A program made the translations under genes and the position numbers. Shown one piece after another: positions 8,114 through 16,401 of a stretch of 64,000 nucleotides of DNA. Numbering within the stretch: the first letter of the stretch is position 1; every line of letters begins with the position of its first letter. A model generated the notes under the pieces. The model was not told the DNA's origin. It saw only the letters and a program-made list of their open reading frames with translations, and made no database searches. The DNA lies in assembly GCF_014204935.1 (NCBI RefSeq), contig NZ_JACHMJ010000001.1, forward strand, positions 3,100,001 through 3,164,000. Direction: 5' to 3'. The stretch is from Conyzicola lurida (GTDB lineage: Bacteria; Actinomycetota; Actinomycetes; Actinomycetales; Microbacteriaceae).

Positions 8114-8488
8114 TCAATTGTCCAAAGCCGAGATCTGACGCTTGAGAGCGACCTGCCGGTACGAGGTATCGATGATCTCCGCGACCTCGGTCCAGTCGGT
8201 GTCGGGAGCCTCGAGGTCGACGGCGAGCCAGCCGCCCGGGCCCCAGTACGGCGGCGAATAGAAGGGTTCGCGGGCCAAGTATGCCTCCCGCTCACCCGGT
8301 GCGGGCTTGAACACGATGGTGTGCGACCGGTCCATCGATGCCGACATCATCACGAAGATCTTCTTGCCCGCGCGGAAGGTCGGGCGGCCCCATGCCGCGA
8401 CCTCCACCGACTCCGGGTACGCGAGCGCGATGGCGCGGATCCGTTCGACGAGTGGATGCCCCGGGTCGATTACCAGAGGATGCTCCAT
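8114..8488 (-). CDS. MmcQ/YjbR family protein
   Basis: 124 aa. The order of elements (an N-terminal helix ending YPESVEVAAWGRPTFRAG, then KIFVMMS, then TIVFKPAP, PYWGPGGWLAVDL and a final helix) matches the MmcQ/YjbR-like family (CyaY-like fold, sometimes called DNA-binding). The biochemical role is poorly defined. ATG 8488 is used; the upstream extension is made of a dispersed GTTTCGACAGGCTCAACC-type repeat and is not expected to be coding. It is convergent with tRNA-Arg's upstream side and divergent from thyA. Confidence 0.8.
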   Translation of the reverse strand: MEHPLVIDPGHPLVERIRAIALAYPESVEVAAWGRPTFRAGKKIFVMMSASMDRSHTIVFKPAPGEREAYLAREPFYSPPYWGPGGWLAVDLEAPDTDWTEVAEIIDTSYRQVALKRQISALDN

Positions 8489-8507
8489 GAGGGCGAGGGT
8501 AGTCGGG

Positions 8508-8529
8508 GGTTTCGACAGGCTCAACCCGC
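8508..8529. repeat. Dispersed repeat, inverted copy
   Basis: GGTTTCGACAGGCTCAACCC followed by GC is the reverse complement, with one change, of the repeat at 53926. It sits between the MmcQ-like gene and thyA. Confidence 0.7.
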
Positions 8530-8581
8530 TGAGAAACACAATCCGTGCCCGTGTCGGCCCGCTCGATTAAGCTAGACCCCG

Positions 8582-9391
8582 ATGAACACGCCAATCGCCA
8601 CCCCGTATGAAGACCTGCTCCGTCACGTACTCGCGACGGGCTCGGTGAAGACCGACCGCACCGGAACCGGCACCACGAGCGTCTTCGGCGCGCAGTTGCG
8701 GTTCGACCTCTCCCAGGGCTTCCCGCTCATCACCACCAAGCGCGTGCACTTCAAGTCGATCGCCTACGAGTTGCTCTGGTTCCTGCGCGGCGAGGGCAAT
8801 GTGAACTGGCTGCAGGAGAACGGCGTCACCATCTGGGACGAATGGGCGGATGCCGCCGGCGACCTCGGTCCGGTCTACGGCGTGCAGTGGCGTTCCTGGC
8901 CCACGCCGTCGGGCGACCACGTCGACCAGATCAGCCAGGTCATCGACACCCTCCGCACCAACCCCGACTCGCGTCGCATGATCGTCTCCGCGTGGAACGT
9001 CGCCGAGATCCCCAACATGGCCCTGCCGCCGTGCCACGCCATGTTCCAGTTCTACGTCGCCGACGGCAAGCTGTCCTGCCAGCTCTACCAGCGCAGCGCC
9101 GACCTGTTCCTCGGCGTGCCCTTCAACATCGCCAGCTACGCCCTGCTCACCCACCTCGTCGCGGCGCAGGTCGGCCTCGAGGTCGGCGACTTCATCTGGA
9201 CCGGCGGCGACTGCCACATCTACGACAACCACCGCGACCAGGTCGCCGAGCAGCTGACCCGCGAGCCCTACGCGCCGCCGACGCTGAACATCACCGCGAA
9301 GCGCGACAGCATCTTCGACTACGAGTACGGCGACCTCGAGGTCGTCGACTACCAGCACCACCCCGCCATCAAGGCGCCCGTCGCCGTATGA
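8582..9391 (+). CDS. thyA: Thymidylate synthase
   Basis: 269 aa. It methylates dUMP to dTMP using methylene-tetrahydrofolate. Clear ThyA hallmarks: the phosphate-binding Arg region DRTGTGT near residue 25, catalytic Cys151 in the [10 protein letters not shown] motif, the [18 protein letters not shown] substrate loop, and a C-terminal KAPVAV end like the canonical one. The stop overlaps the folA start as ATGA, so the two are translationally coupled; ThyA makes dihydrofolate, which FolA recycles. Confidence 0.98.
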   Translation: MNTPIATPYEDLLRHVLATGSVKTDRTGTGTTSVFGAQLRFDLSQGFPLITTKRVHFKSIAYELLWFLRGEGNVNWLQENGVTIWDEWADAAGDLGPVYGVQWRSWPTPSGDHVDQISQVIDTLRTNPDSRRMIVSAWNVAEIPNMALPPCHAMFQFYVADGKLSCQLYQRSADLFLGVPFNIASYALLTHLVAAQVGLEVGDFIWTGGDCHIYDNHRDQVAEQLTREPYAPPTLNITAKRDSIFDYEYGDLEVVDYQHHPAIKAPVAV

Positions 9392-9909
9392 GCGAGGCAC
9401 CGCGGCCGGGTGTCGGCCTGAACGGTGTCGGCCTGATTTGGGCGCAGGCGCACGACGGCGTTATCGGGCACGCGGGCGTTATGCCGTGGCATCTGCCCGA
9501 AGACCTCGCGCGGTTCCGCGCCGTGACGATGAAACACCCGGTCGTGATGGGGCGGCGCACGTGGGATTCCATCCCCGAGAGATTCCGTCCGCTGCCGGGA
9601 CGCCGCAACATCGTCGTCACGCGTGATGCGGAGTGGGGCGGGCGCAATGCGTCGGCCGAAGCGGCATCCTCTCTGTCTGACGCTCTTGAAACGGCCGGCG
9701 ACGGCGACGTCTGGGTCATCGGCGGCGGCGAGATCTACCGTCAGGCCCTGCCGCTCGCCACCCGGCTGCACGTCACCGAGATCGACCTGGCCGTGCCGGG
9801 CGACACGGTGGCGCCCGAGATCGGCGACGACTGGGGCGTGGATGCCGCGGGCGACTGGCTCGAGTCGAAGAACGGTATCCGCTACCGGTTCGTCGAGTAC
9901 CGGCGGTAG
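9388..9909 (+). CDS. folA: Dihydrofolate reductase
   Basis: 173 aa. It reduces dihydrofolate to tetrahydrofolate with NADPH. The N-terminal strand [11 protein letters not shown], the [12 protein letters not shown] active-site segment (Asp/Glu position and Trp), [12 protein letters not shown], and the later [12 protein letters not shown] nucleotide-binding motif are all present. It starts inside the thyA stop (ATGA). The order thyA-folA is common in bacteria and couples production and recycling of dihydrofolate. The C-terminus ends shortly before the next gene's ATG at 9913. Confidence 0.97.
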   Translation: MSEAPRPGVGLNGVGLIWAQAHDGVIGHAGVMPWHLPEDLARFRAVTMKHPVVMGRRTWDSIPERFRPLPGRRNIVVTRDAEWGGRNASAEAASSLSDALETAGDGDVWVIGGGEIYRQALPLATRLHVTEIDLAVPGDTVAPEIGDDWGVDAAGDWLESKNGIRYRFVEYRR

Positions 9910-9912
9910 ACG

Positions 9913-10893
9913 ATGGCGGTCAAGCACTCCCGGCACCGGCGGCGCACCGACGTCGAGGTGCAGCGCGTCTACGACGGCGACGTCTACGTGCGCGTCAACT
10001 CGATCGGCGCCACGGGAGTTCGGCCGTTCCTGCTGATCCCGGGAATCGGCGTCTCGTCGACCTACTTCGAGCGGCTCGCCCCGAACCTGCTCGAGTTCGG
10101 CCCCGTGTACGCGCTCGACCTGCCCGGCTTCGGCGGCGTGCCCCACCCCGACGACGCCATGTCGATCCGCGCCTACGCCGACCTCGTCGGCAAGGTGATC
10201 GACGAGCTCGAACTCGACGACCCGATCGTGGTCGGCCACTCGATGGGCAGCCAGGTGGTGAGCGACCTCGCCGCCCGCCGCCCCGACCTCACGAGCCTCG
10301 TGCTCATCGGACCGGTCGTGAACCCCGCCGAACGCCACCTCCTCACGCAGGCGCGCCGCTTCCTCGGGGCGGCCTGGCACGAGCCGGCGACGGTCAAGAT
10401 CCTCGCGGTGAGCGCCTACCTGTTCTGCGGGTTCAAGTGGTTCTCGCGCGTGCTGCCCAAGATGATGCACTATCCGATCGAAGAGGCGCTGCCGAAGATC
10501 CGGGCGCACACGCTCGTCATCCGCGGGGAGTTCGACGGCGTCGCCCCGCGCGCCTGGGTCGAGAAGGTCGGCGAGCTGCTGCCGTCGTCACGACTCTGGG
10601 AGATGCCCGGCGCCGCCCACTCGGTGATGTACGCCCATGCCGACGAGGTCGCCCGACTCTGCGTGGAACACGCCCGCTCGACGCCGACTCCCGGCGACAA
10701 CACGCTCAGAATCGTGGATGTCGCGGCCGACGCCGCCTCGGACCCCGACGTCACGCTCGGCCAGGTCGCCAGCGCGATCGGGGGCCGTCTCGTCGAAACG
10801 GTCGGCGTCATCAAGGGCGACGACGACCTGATCGCCGAGGGCAAGACCAAGCACGCCGAGGCGATGGACGGGTCGGACAAGCCCGCCGAGTAG
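9913..10893 (+). CDS. Alpha/beta hydrolase
   Basis: 326 aa. Standard alpha/beta-hydrolase order: oxyanion strand LLIPGIG, nucleophile elbow GHSMGS with Ser110, an acid residue in RGEFDGVAP, and a late His in PGAAHSV. About 60 residues after the His form a polar tail unlike the core fold. It lies 3 bp after folA and may be read through from thyA-folA. Substrate unknown; no lipase or epoxide-hydrolase-specific signature is evident. Confidence 0.85.
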   Translation: MAVKHSRHRRRTDVEVQRVYDGDVYVRVNSIGATGVRPFLLIPGIGVSSTYFERLAPNLLEFGPVYALDLPGFGGVPHPDDAMSIRAYADLVGKVIDELELDDPIVVGHSMGSQVVSDLAARRPDLTSLVLIGPVVNPAERHLLTQARRFLGAAWHEPATVKILAVSAYLFCGFKWFSRVLPKMMHYPIEEALPKIRAHTLVIRGEFDGVAPRAWVEKVGELLPSSRLWEMPGAAHSVMYAHADEVARLCVEHARSTPTPGDNTLRIVDVAADAASDPDVTLGQVASAIGGRLVETVGVIKGDDDLIAEGKTKHAEAMDGSDKPAE

Positions 10894-10967
10894 CGCGGCC
10901 CCTGTGGGCGCGCTGTTCATCCGAGGGCGCGCAGTTCCTCCGAGGTGGCGCCGCCCTCCGAGGGCGC

Positions 10968-11025
10968 GCTGAGGTTTGTCTCGGACGCGCCCGTTCGTGC
11001 CCCCGCGTGCGCGACAAACCTCAGC
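10968..11025. repeat. Inverted repeat, 13-bp perfect arms
   Basis: GCTGAGGTTTGTC (10968-10980) pairs exactly with 11013-11025 across a 32-bp GC-rich spacer. It lies between the convergent hydrolase (+) and glycosyltransferase (-) genes and could act as a bidirectional terminator or be a relic repeat. A run of CGCACAC-type tandem repeats follows at about 11074-11100. Confidence 0.6.
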
Positions 11026-11105
11026 CGCGACGCACCAAACCTCCGCGCGCTCGACGACGCTGAGCGCCGCACACCGCACGCCGCACACCGCACACCGCGC
11101 GCTGC

Positions 11106-12248
11106 CTAGTCGGTGGCGGTCAGGGTTCCGTCGACGCGGCTCGCCGAGGGGGCGGGCGACGTGGTGCGGTCGGGCTTGTAGACGACGCGCGAGTGGTAGA
11201 CGAAGCGGATCACGAACCCGACCGCGATGAGCAGCGCCTGCGCGAGGATGCCCGGCACCGAGGTCGACTCGACGATCAGGAACAGCACCCCCGTGCGCAC
11301 CGCGGTCTCCGTGCCGTTGAACGCCACGGACTGCGCGAACCTCTTCCACACGGAGTGGGCGCCGTCGCGCAGGTCGTGGAACACGAACCGCTCGAGCAGC
11401 ACGAAGTTGCCGAGGATCGTGACCACCGCGGCGACGATCGCGGCCGCGAGGTACCAGACACCGAATGCCTGCAGCGCGGCCATGATGCCGAGGTTGGCGA
11501 CGGCTCCGACGGCGCCGATCGCGGCGAAGCCGGAGAGCCTGCCGAAGCGGAGGGCCGCGATCTGGGCGAGGAACGTGAATCCCTGGCGCAGGTCGGCCTT
11601 CGACTCCCCCGCGTGGCGCTCGGCGAAGACGAACGGCTCCTCCACCACGGTGAGCGGGGTGCGGGCCAGGATTTCGAGCAGGATCTTGAAGCCGTGCGGG
11701 CGAAGCGTGGAGAGGTCCACCGACGAGCGGCGCACCGCGAAGAAACCGGTCATCGGGTCCGTGCAGTCGCGCAGCTTGATCGGGAACATCGCCCGCGTGA
11801 GCACGGTGGCGCCGGTGGAGACGAGGTGGCGCAACGCGCCGGAGAGCCCCGCGTCCGCGCCGCCGGCGATGTGGCGGGAGGCGACGACGACGTCGGCGTT
11901 CTCCGACTCGCCCGAGGCGACGAGAACCGGGATGAGCTCGGGCGGGTGCTGCAGGTCGCCGTCCATCACGACGCTCCAGCGTCCGCGGCTGGCTTCGAGC
12001 CCCGCGACGACCGCTCCCGAGAGGCCGCCGGTCGCGACATCCCGATGGATCAGGCGGATGGGCAACGGAGACCTCGCCGCTTCGCGCCGCACGGCAGCGG
12101 GAGTCTCGTCGCTGGAGTCGTCGACGACGATGATCTCGGCGGCGAGCCCCTCGACGGCGGCTTCGATGCGCGCCACGAGCTCGGCGACGTTGTCGGCCTC
12201 GTTATAGGTCGGCACCACGATCGAGACTTCGATCTGCTGTGTCGTCAT
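11106..12248 (-). CDS. GT2 glycosyltransferase with GtrA-like membrane domain
   Basis: 380 aa. Residues 1-230 form a GT-A glycosyltransferase of the dolichol-phosphate mannose synthase type: SIVVPTYNE at 9-17, VDDSSDETP, and the metal-binding MDGD (95-98) followed by LQHP. Residues ~240-365 contain four hydrophobic helices with the LLERFVFHD-like pattern of the GtrA/flippase-associated domain. Such fusions make a polyprenyl-phosphate sugar at the membrane for cell-wall or glycan modification. ATG 12248 has a GGAGG ribosome-binding site 5 nt upstream. Confidence 0.9.
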   Translation of the reverse strand: MTTQQIEVSIVVPTYNEADNVAELVARIEAAVEGLAAEIIVVDDSSDETPAAVRREAARSPLPIRLIHRDVATGGLSGAVVAGLEASRGRWSVVMDGDLQHPPELIPVLVASGESENADVVVASRHIAGGADAGLSGALRHLVSTGATVLTRAMFPIKLRDCTDPMTGFFAVRRSSVDLSTLRPHGFKILLEILARTPLTVVEEPFVFAERHAGESKADLRQGFTFLAQIAALRFGRLSGFAAIGAVGAVANLGIMAALQAFGVWYLAAAIVAAVVTILGNFVLLERFVFHDLRDGAHSVWKRFAQSVAFNGTETAVRTGVLFLIVESTSVPGILAQALLIAVGFVIRFVYHSRVVYKPDRTTSPAPSASRVDGTLTATD

Positions 12249-12426
12249 GGTGCCTCCGATTGTTCGCCGGGCCAGAATCCCGGCGGCACCTCTTGTTCGG
12301 AGCCGTCGCGGTTCCGGACGCCCCTTCGGCAGAAATAGTTGGCCGTTGACGCTGTTTCCGCGCCGCGAGTAGGGTTCGAGAGGGCCCAGCCGGCCCGTCA
12401 CGGAACCCGCCCGAGGAAGTGCGACC

Positions 12427-13233
12427 ATGACATCGACCCACACGACTCCCGTCTCCGGCGGCACGCTGCACTACGAGATCCGCGGCAGCGGCCCGGTGCT
12501 GATCATCACCGGCGCACCGATGGGCGCCGCCGCGTTCGCGCCGCTCGCCGACGCGCTGAGCACCGACCACACCGTCGTCACCCACGACCCGCGCGGGGTG
12601 GGCGGCAGTGTGCTCCACGACCCGGGGAGGGATTCCACGCCCGAGTTGCGCGCCGACGATCTGCTCTCGATCCTCGACTCGCTGCAGGCCGAGGACGCCG
12701 ACGTCTTCGGCAGCAGCGGCGGCGCCGTCACCGGTCTCGCGCTGATCACCCGGCACGCTGACCGCGTGCGCACGCTCGTCGCGCACGAGCCGCCCCTGCT
12801 CGAGTTGCTGCCGTACGCCGCCGACTGGCGGGAGAAGACCGAGAGCATCATCGAGACCGCGCGCGAGCACGGGGTCGGTGCCGGGTGGGGCGCGTTTATG
12901 CGCTCGGCCGGGTTCGACACGGGCAACGCCCCGCCGCCGCCCGAGACCACGCCCACCCCGCAGGAGATCGCCGACAGCGTGCACTTCTTCGAGCACGAGC
13001 TGCGCGGCACCACCCGGTACGTGCCGGACTTCGAGTCGCTCAAGCCGCACGTGGGGCGCATCGTCGTCGGGCTCGGCGAGGACTCCGGGCACCTGAACAC
13101 CGACGCGACGACGCGCGCGCTGGCCGCCCTGCTCGACGTCGAGCCGGTGCTCTTCCCCGGCGACCACGCCGGGTTCATCGGGCAGCCGGCGGAGTTCGCC
13201 GCGCGGCTGCGCGCGGTTCTCGCGACCGACTAG
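12427..13233 (+). CDS. Alpha/beta hydrolase
   Basis: 268 aa. Oxyanion region IITGAPMGA, a nucleophile elbow GSSGG with Ser97 (a serine replaces the usual aromatic or His residue), and a C-terminal His in PGDHAGF complete a plausible triad. The fold resembles small serine hydrolases such as those annotated as esterase or haloperoxidase-like; the substrate is unknown. It is divergent from the glycosyltransferase and convergent with 13230, overlapping it by 4 bp at the stop codons. Confidence 0.85.
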   Translation: MTSTHTTPVSGGTLHYEIRGSGPVLIITGAPMGAAAFAPLADALSTDHTVVTHDPRGVGGSVLHDPGRDSTPELRADDLLSILDSLQAEDADVFGSSGGAVTGLALITRHADRVRTLVAHEPPLLELLPYAADWREKTESIIETAREHGVGAGWGAFMRSAGFDTGNAPPPPETTPTPQEIADSVHFFEHELRGTTRYVPDFESLKPHVGRIVVGLGEDSGHLNTDATTRALAALLDVEPVLFPGDHAGFIGQPAEFAARLRAVLATD

Positions 13234-14228
13234 GCGCGGGGCCCGCTCGACGGGGGACGCCAGGCCGCGACATCCACCCCGTAGACCCAGCGCTTGCCCG
13301 GGAATTCGGTCACCGACCAGACCTGTCCGCGCTCGGGCCAGACGGCGATGTCCTCGGGGCCGGGCGGCAGCACACCCTCGTACCGCGTCCAGGCGTCGGG
13401 CGCGCCCGTCCAGAGGTCGCCGCCGAGCTTGTCGCCGCGGCTCGCGTTGACGAACCAGACGCCGTCGACGATGACGACGCCCTGCATCTGGGCGATACCC
13501 GGCACGTGGGTGTCGTCGATGGTCGACGCGTCGTCCGCGAGCAGGAAGCGCGACAGGCGTCCGCCCTCCCCCGTGCTGTACTCGCCGACGACGAGCCGCA
13601 GCTCGGCGTCGTCGGTCGGATCCTCCGCCACGAACGAGTAGCGCAGCATGCCGTTCTTCGGGGCTTTCGGCTGGCGGAACTCCCCGTGCTGCGGCAGCAG
13701 GTAGCGGTAGCCGAACACCCGCTCGCGCTTGGCGTCGAGGATGTCGCTCAGCCGGAACTCGAGCAGCCCGCCCTTCGTCGCGGCGACCAGCAGCCGGTCG
13801 CCCGACCAGACGATGCCGCCCGCGTGCACGACCACCGGGTCGAACGCGAGCGTGGCGCCCTCGCGCCGCGGCGAAACCAACAGCACGTGGTGGAACCGGG
13901 GGCGCTTCGGGTTTCGCAGGTCGATCACGCTGATGCGCACGCCCTGCTCGACCCCGCGCTTGGGCTGTGCGTACCAGCTCGTGATGACGATCGGCACGCC
14001 GCCGAAGTCGCCGGTCGCGATGCCCTGCGGCCACCAACGCTGCGTGAATGTGTCGAAGAGACCCCAGCCGTAGCCGACGACCGCGGCACTGCCGGGCACG
14101 CGGGCACGGCGCAGGCGGCGGCCCCGGTCGGCAAGCAGACCGAGCAGGCCGACGCGGGTGTGCGTCGCCGCGGCATCCGCCCGCACTGACGGGTCGGCCG
14201 GCGAACCGTGCAGCTCGAAGCGGGTCAC
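13230..14228 (-). CDS. Unrecognised protein, probable beta-propeller
   Basis: 332 aa, family not recognised. The sequence is rich in short beta-strands with repeated blade-like elements, for example GGIVWSGDRLLVAA, GVVIVDGVWFVNAS, EDIAVWPERGQVWSV and PGKRWVYGVDV, suggesting a beta-propeller. No signal peptide or membrane helix is seen, so it is probably cytoplasmic. The GTG at 14228 overlaps the stop of the DUF2079 membrane protein (GTGA), implying translational coupling and a shared task. A binding or scaffold role is as likely as an enzymatic one. Confidence 0.6.
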   Translation of the reverse strand: MTRFELHGSPADPSVRADAAATHTRVGLLGLLADRGRRLRRARVPGSAAVVGYGWGLFDTFTQRWWPQGIATGDFGGVPIVITSWYAQPKRGVEQGVRISVIDLRNPKRPRFHHVLLVSPRREGATLAFDPVVVHAGGIVWSGDRLLVAATKGGLLEFRLSDILDAKRERVFGYRYLLPQHGEFRQPKAPKNGMLRYSFVAEDPTDDAELRLVVGEYSTGEGGRLSRFLLADDASTIDDTHVPGIAQMQGVVIVDGVWFVNASRGDKLGGDLWTGAPDAWTRYEGVLPPGPEDIAVWPERGQVWSVTEFPGKRWVYGVDVAAWRPPSSGPRA

Positions 14229-15646
14229 TGGCGCTCGGCCACCTGGTAGTCGGAGTCGCTGTAGACGAGCGTGTAGTTCGTGCCGGGGTGCAGCTGCTCG
14301 GCGTAGACGGCGGCGTCGGCGGGGGCGTTGCCGCCCCAGGTGCCGTTGGTGCGGTCCATGATGATGTACTCGGCACCCGGGTTGCCCGGATTGCCGAGCC
14401 AGAACACCGTCGTGTCGGGCACGAGGTAGTGCATCAGCGCGATGTCGGCCTCGACCGTCGCGCCGTCGGGGATGACGTCCATCGCCTCGTACGCCTGCTC
14501 CGCGCGCGCCGGCGGGGTGAAGGTCTCGGGTTTGACCAGCGCGCCGAGCGCCTGGCTCGGCAGCAGCATGATGGCGACGGTGACCACCACGGCAGGCACC
14601 GCCTGCGCGTACGACCGCATCCACGGCAGCCGGCTGACCCGCCCGCTGCGAACCGCGTCGACGAGCGCGAGGTACAGCACCGGCATCAGCACCGCGCTGT
14701 AGTGCCAGCCCGGCCCCCAGTAGCCCTCGTTGGTCGAGACGAAACGCCAGGCGAGAGTCGGAACCATGATCAGCACGAGCGGCGAGCGCAGCGCGAGGCC
14801 GGCGCAGGCGAGCAGCAACAGCCCGACGGTCTCGTAGCGCTTGCTGGGCAGCACGAAGTCGAGGATCGCCTGGCCCAGCGGCTTGAACTCCTCGGTCGTC
14901 GAGAGCCCGTAGGCGTAGTGACCTCCCGTATTCAGAAGGGGCAGGATGACGACGAGCGCGAGTATCAGCCAGCCGACGCCCCAGCCGACGAGCGCGAAAC
15001 CGAGCTTCGCCCCGGCCTTCCAGACGAGGTAGCCGCCGATGAATGCGACGGTCAGCCCGAGGTCTTCTTTCACGAATACGAGCGGCGCGGCCCAGAGTGC
15101 CGCGGCACGCCAACGCTGCTCGAGAATCGCCTCGAGGCTCAGCGCCAGCAGCGGCAGCGCGAACGCGATCTCGTGGAACTGCACGTCGACGGCCGCCTGC
15201 AGCCCCCAGCTCAGGGCGTAGGACGTGCCGATCAGGGCACCGGGCCCGCGGCCGAGAGCGCGCGTCGCGGCGCGGGTGACGACGAAGGCGGAGACGCCGA
15301 TGAGCACGTTCTGCACGATCAACAGGGTGAAAGCCGAGGGGAAGACCGCGAACACCGGTCCGAGCAGCACGAGCAGCGGGTGGAAGTGGTCGCCGAGCAG
15401 GTTGAAGCCGTCGCCCTTGATCGGCACGATCGGCGCCTCGAACCGCGAGTAGGCCTTGGCCAGTTCGGTAAAGATGCCGAGGTCCCACGACGGGGACTTC
15501 AGCGTGATCCACTGCGAGTACGACAGCACGGAGTACAGGGCCGTGGTGACGGCCGCGACGACCCACGCGGCCGGCGGTTGCGCCCTCAGCGCCTCGGCAC
15601 CGCGCTCGAGACGCACGCGCTGGCGGATGTCGGTGAGGGTCGGCAC
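14225..15646 (-). CDS. DUF2079 multi-spanning membrane protein
   Basis: 473 aa with about nine to eleven hydrophobic helices. The N-terminal cytoplasmic segment is followed by a SPSWDLGIF-type motif and a GDHFHP element, which are hallmarks of the DUF2079 family, distant relatives of GT-C glycosyltransferases. The C-terminal ~100 residues are a soluble, probably extracellular domain. GTG start at 15646. A polyprenyl-linked sugar transferase role would fit the nearby GT2-GtrA gene, but that is inference. It is coupled to the unknown protein downstream. Confidence 0.8.
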   Translation of the reverse strand: MPTLTDIRQRVRLERGAEALRAQPPAAWVVAAVTTALYSVLSYSQWITLKSPSWDLGIFTELAKAYSRFEAPIVPIKGDGFNLLGDHFHPLLVLLGPVFAVFPSAFTLLIVQNVLIGVSAFVVTRAATRALGRGPGALIGTSYALSWGLQAAVDVQFHEIAFALPLLALSLEAILEQRWRAAALWAAPLVFVKEDLGLTVAFIGGYLVWKAGAKLGFALVGWGVGWLILALVVILPLLNTGGHYAYGLSTTEEFKPLGQAILDFVLPSKRYETVGLLLLACAGLALRSPLVLIMVPTLAWRFVSTNEGYWGPGWHYSAVLMPVLYLALVDAVRSGRVSRLPWMRSYAQAVPAVVVTVAIMLLPSQALGALVKPETFTPPARAEQAYEAMDVIPDGATVEADIALMHYLVPDTTVFWLGNPGNPGAEYIIMDRTNGTWGGNAPADAAVYAEQLHPGTNYTLVYSDSDYQVAERQ

Positions 15647-15703
15647 GTGTGGAACTCTAGCCGAGCGGCGTTACCGTGGAGCCACGCGAATCTGGAGGCG
15701 ACA

Positions 15704-16294
15704 ATGTTGACCGAGCACCGAGGCATCTCCCCCGCCGTCGACCCCGACGCCTACGTGGCGCCCACCGCCGTGCTGGTCGGGGACGTGCGTGTCGCCGCGG
15801 GCGCCCGCATTCTGCACGGCGCCGTGCTCACGGCCGAGGACGGCCGCGTCGTCGTCGGCCGCAACACCGTGGTGATGGAGAACGCGCTCGTGCGGGGCCG
15901 CGCCTCCCACCCCGCGATCATCGGCGACTCCGTGATGGTGGGACCGCACGCCCACGTGAACGGCAGCATCGTGGGCGACGAGGCGTTCGTCGCAACGGGC
16001 GCCTCGCTGTTTCCCGGCAGCAGCATCGGCGGCGGGGCGGAGGTACGCATCAACGCCGTCGTGCAGGTCAACACGGTGGTCGCCGCGGGCACGGTCGTTC
16101 CGATCGGCTGGGTCGCGGTGGGCGACCCCGCGCAACTCTTCTCGCCCGACCGGCACGACGATATCTGGGCGGTGCAGCGGACGCTCGACTTCCCGGGAAC
16201 GGTCTACGGCGTCGGACGCGACGCCTCGATGCGCGACATCATGCGCGGGCAGTCCGAGTTCTACGGCGAGCACGCGGACGACCGGCCGGTCTGA
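15704..16294 (+). CDS. Gamma-carbonic-anhydrase-like hexapeptide protein
   Basis: 196 aa left-handed beta-helix protein with repeated hexapeptides (VLVGDVRVAAGARI, VVGRNTVV, IIGDSVMVGPHAHV and others), a gamma-CA/transferase-like architecture. In canonical gamma-CA the metal ligands lie in a GHxxxxHG element; here the corresponding stretch is GPHAHVNG, so one or more zinc ligands are shifted and carbonic-anhydrase activity is uncertain. ATG 15704 follows GGAGG by 7 nt. It stands alone, divergent from the DUF2079 gene. Confidence 0.82.
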   Translation: MLTEHRGISPAVDPDAYVAPTAVLVGDVRVAAGARILHGAVLTAEDGRVVVGRNTVVMENALVRGRASHPAIIGDSVMVGPHAHVNGSIVGDEAFVATGASLFPGSSIGGGAEVRINAVVQVNTVVAAGTVVPIGWVAVGDPAQLFSPDRHDDIWAVQRTLDFPGTVYGVGRDASMRDIMRGQSEFYGEHADDRPV

Positions 16295-16300
16295 CCCGCG

Positions 16301-16353
16301 CGTTGCCACGAATCGACCCATCCGGCGCCGGGATGGGTCGATTTGCGGCAACG
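16301..16353. repeat. Long hairpin, 23-nt arms with 7-nt loop
   Basis: Arms 16301-16323 and 16331-16353 match at 21 of 23 positions around loop GGCGCCG. It lies between the convergent gamma-CA-like (+) and esterase (-) genes. There is no T-tract. It has the same 23-7-23 geometry as the hairpin at 43775-43827, although its sequence differs. Confidence 0.75.
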
Positions 16354-16401
16354 CGGGGGCCCAGCGGGGCGGCGGGGCCTGGGCTGGGCAGCGCGCGGCG
16401 G

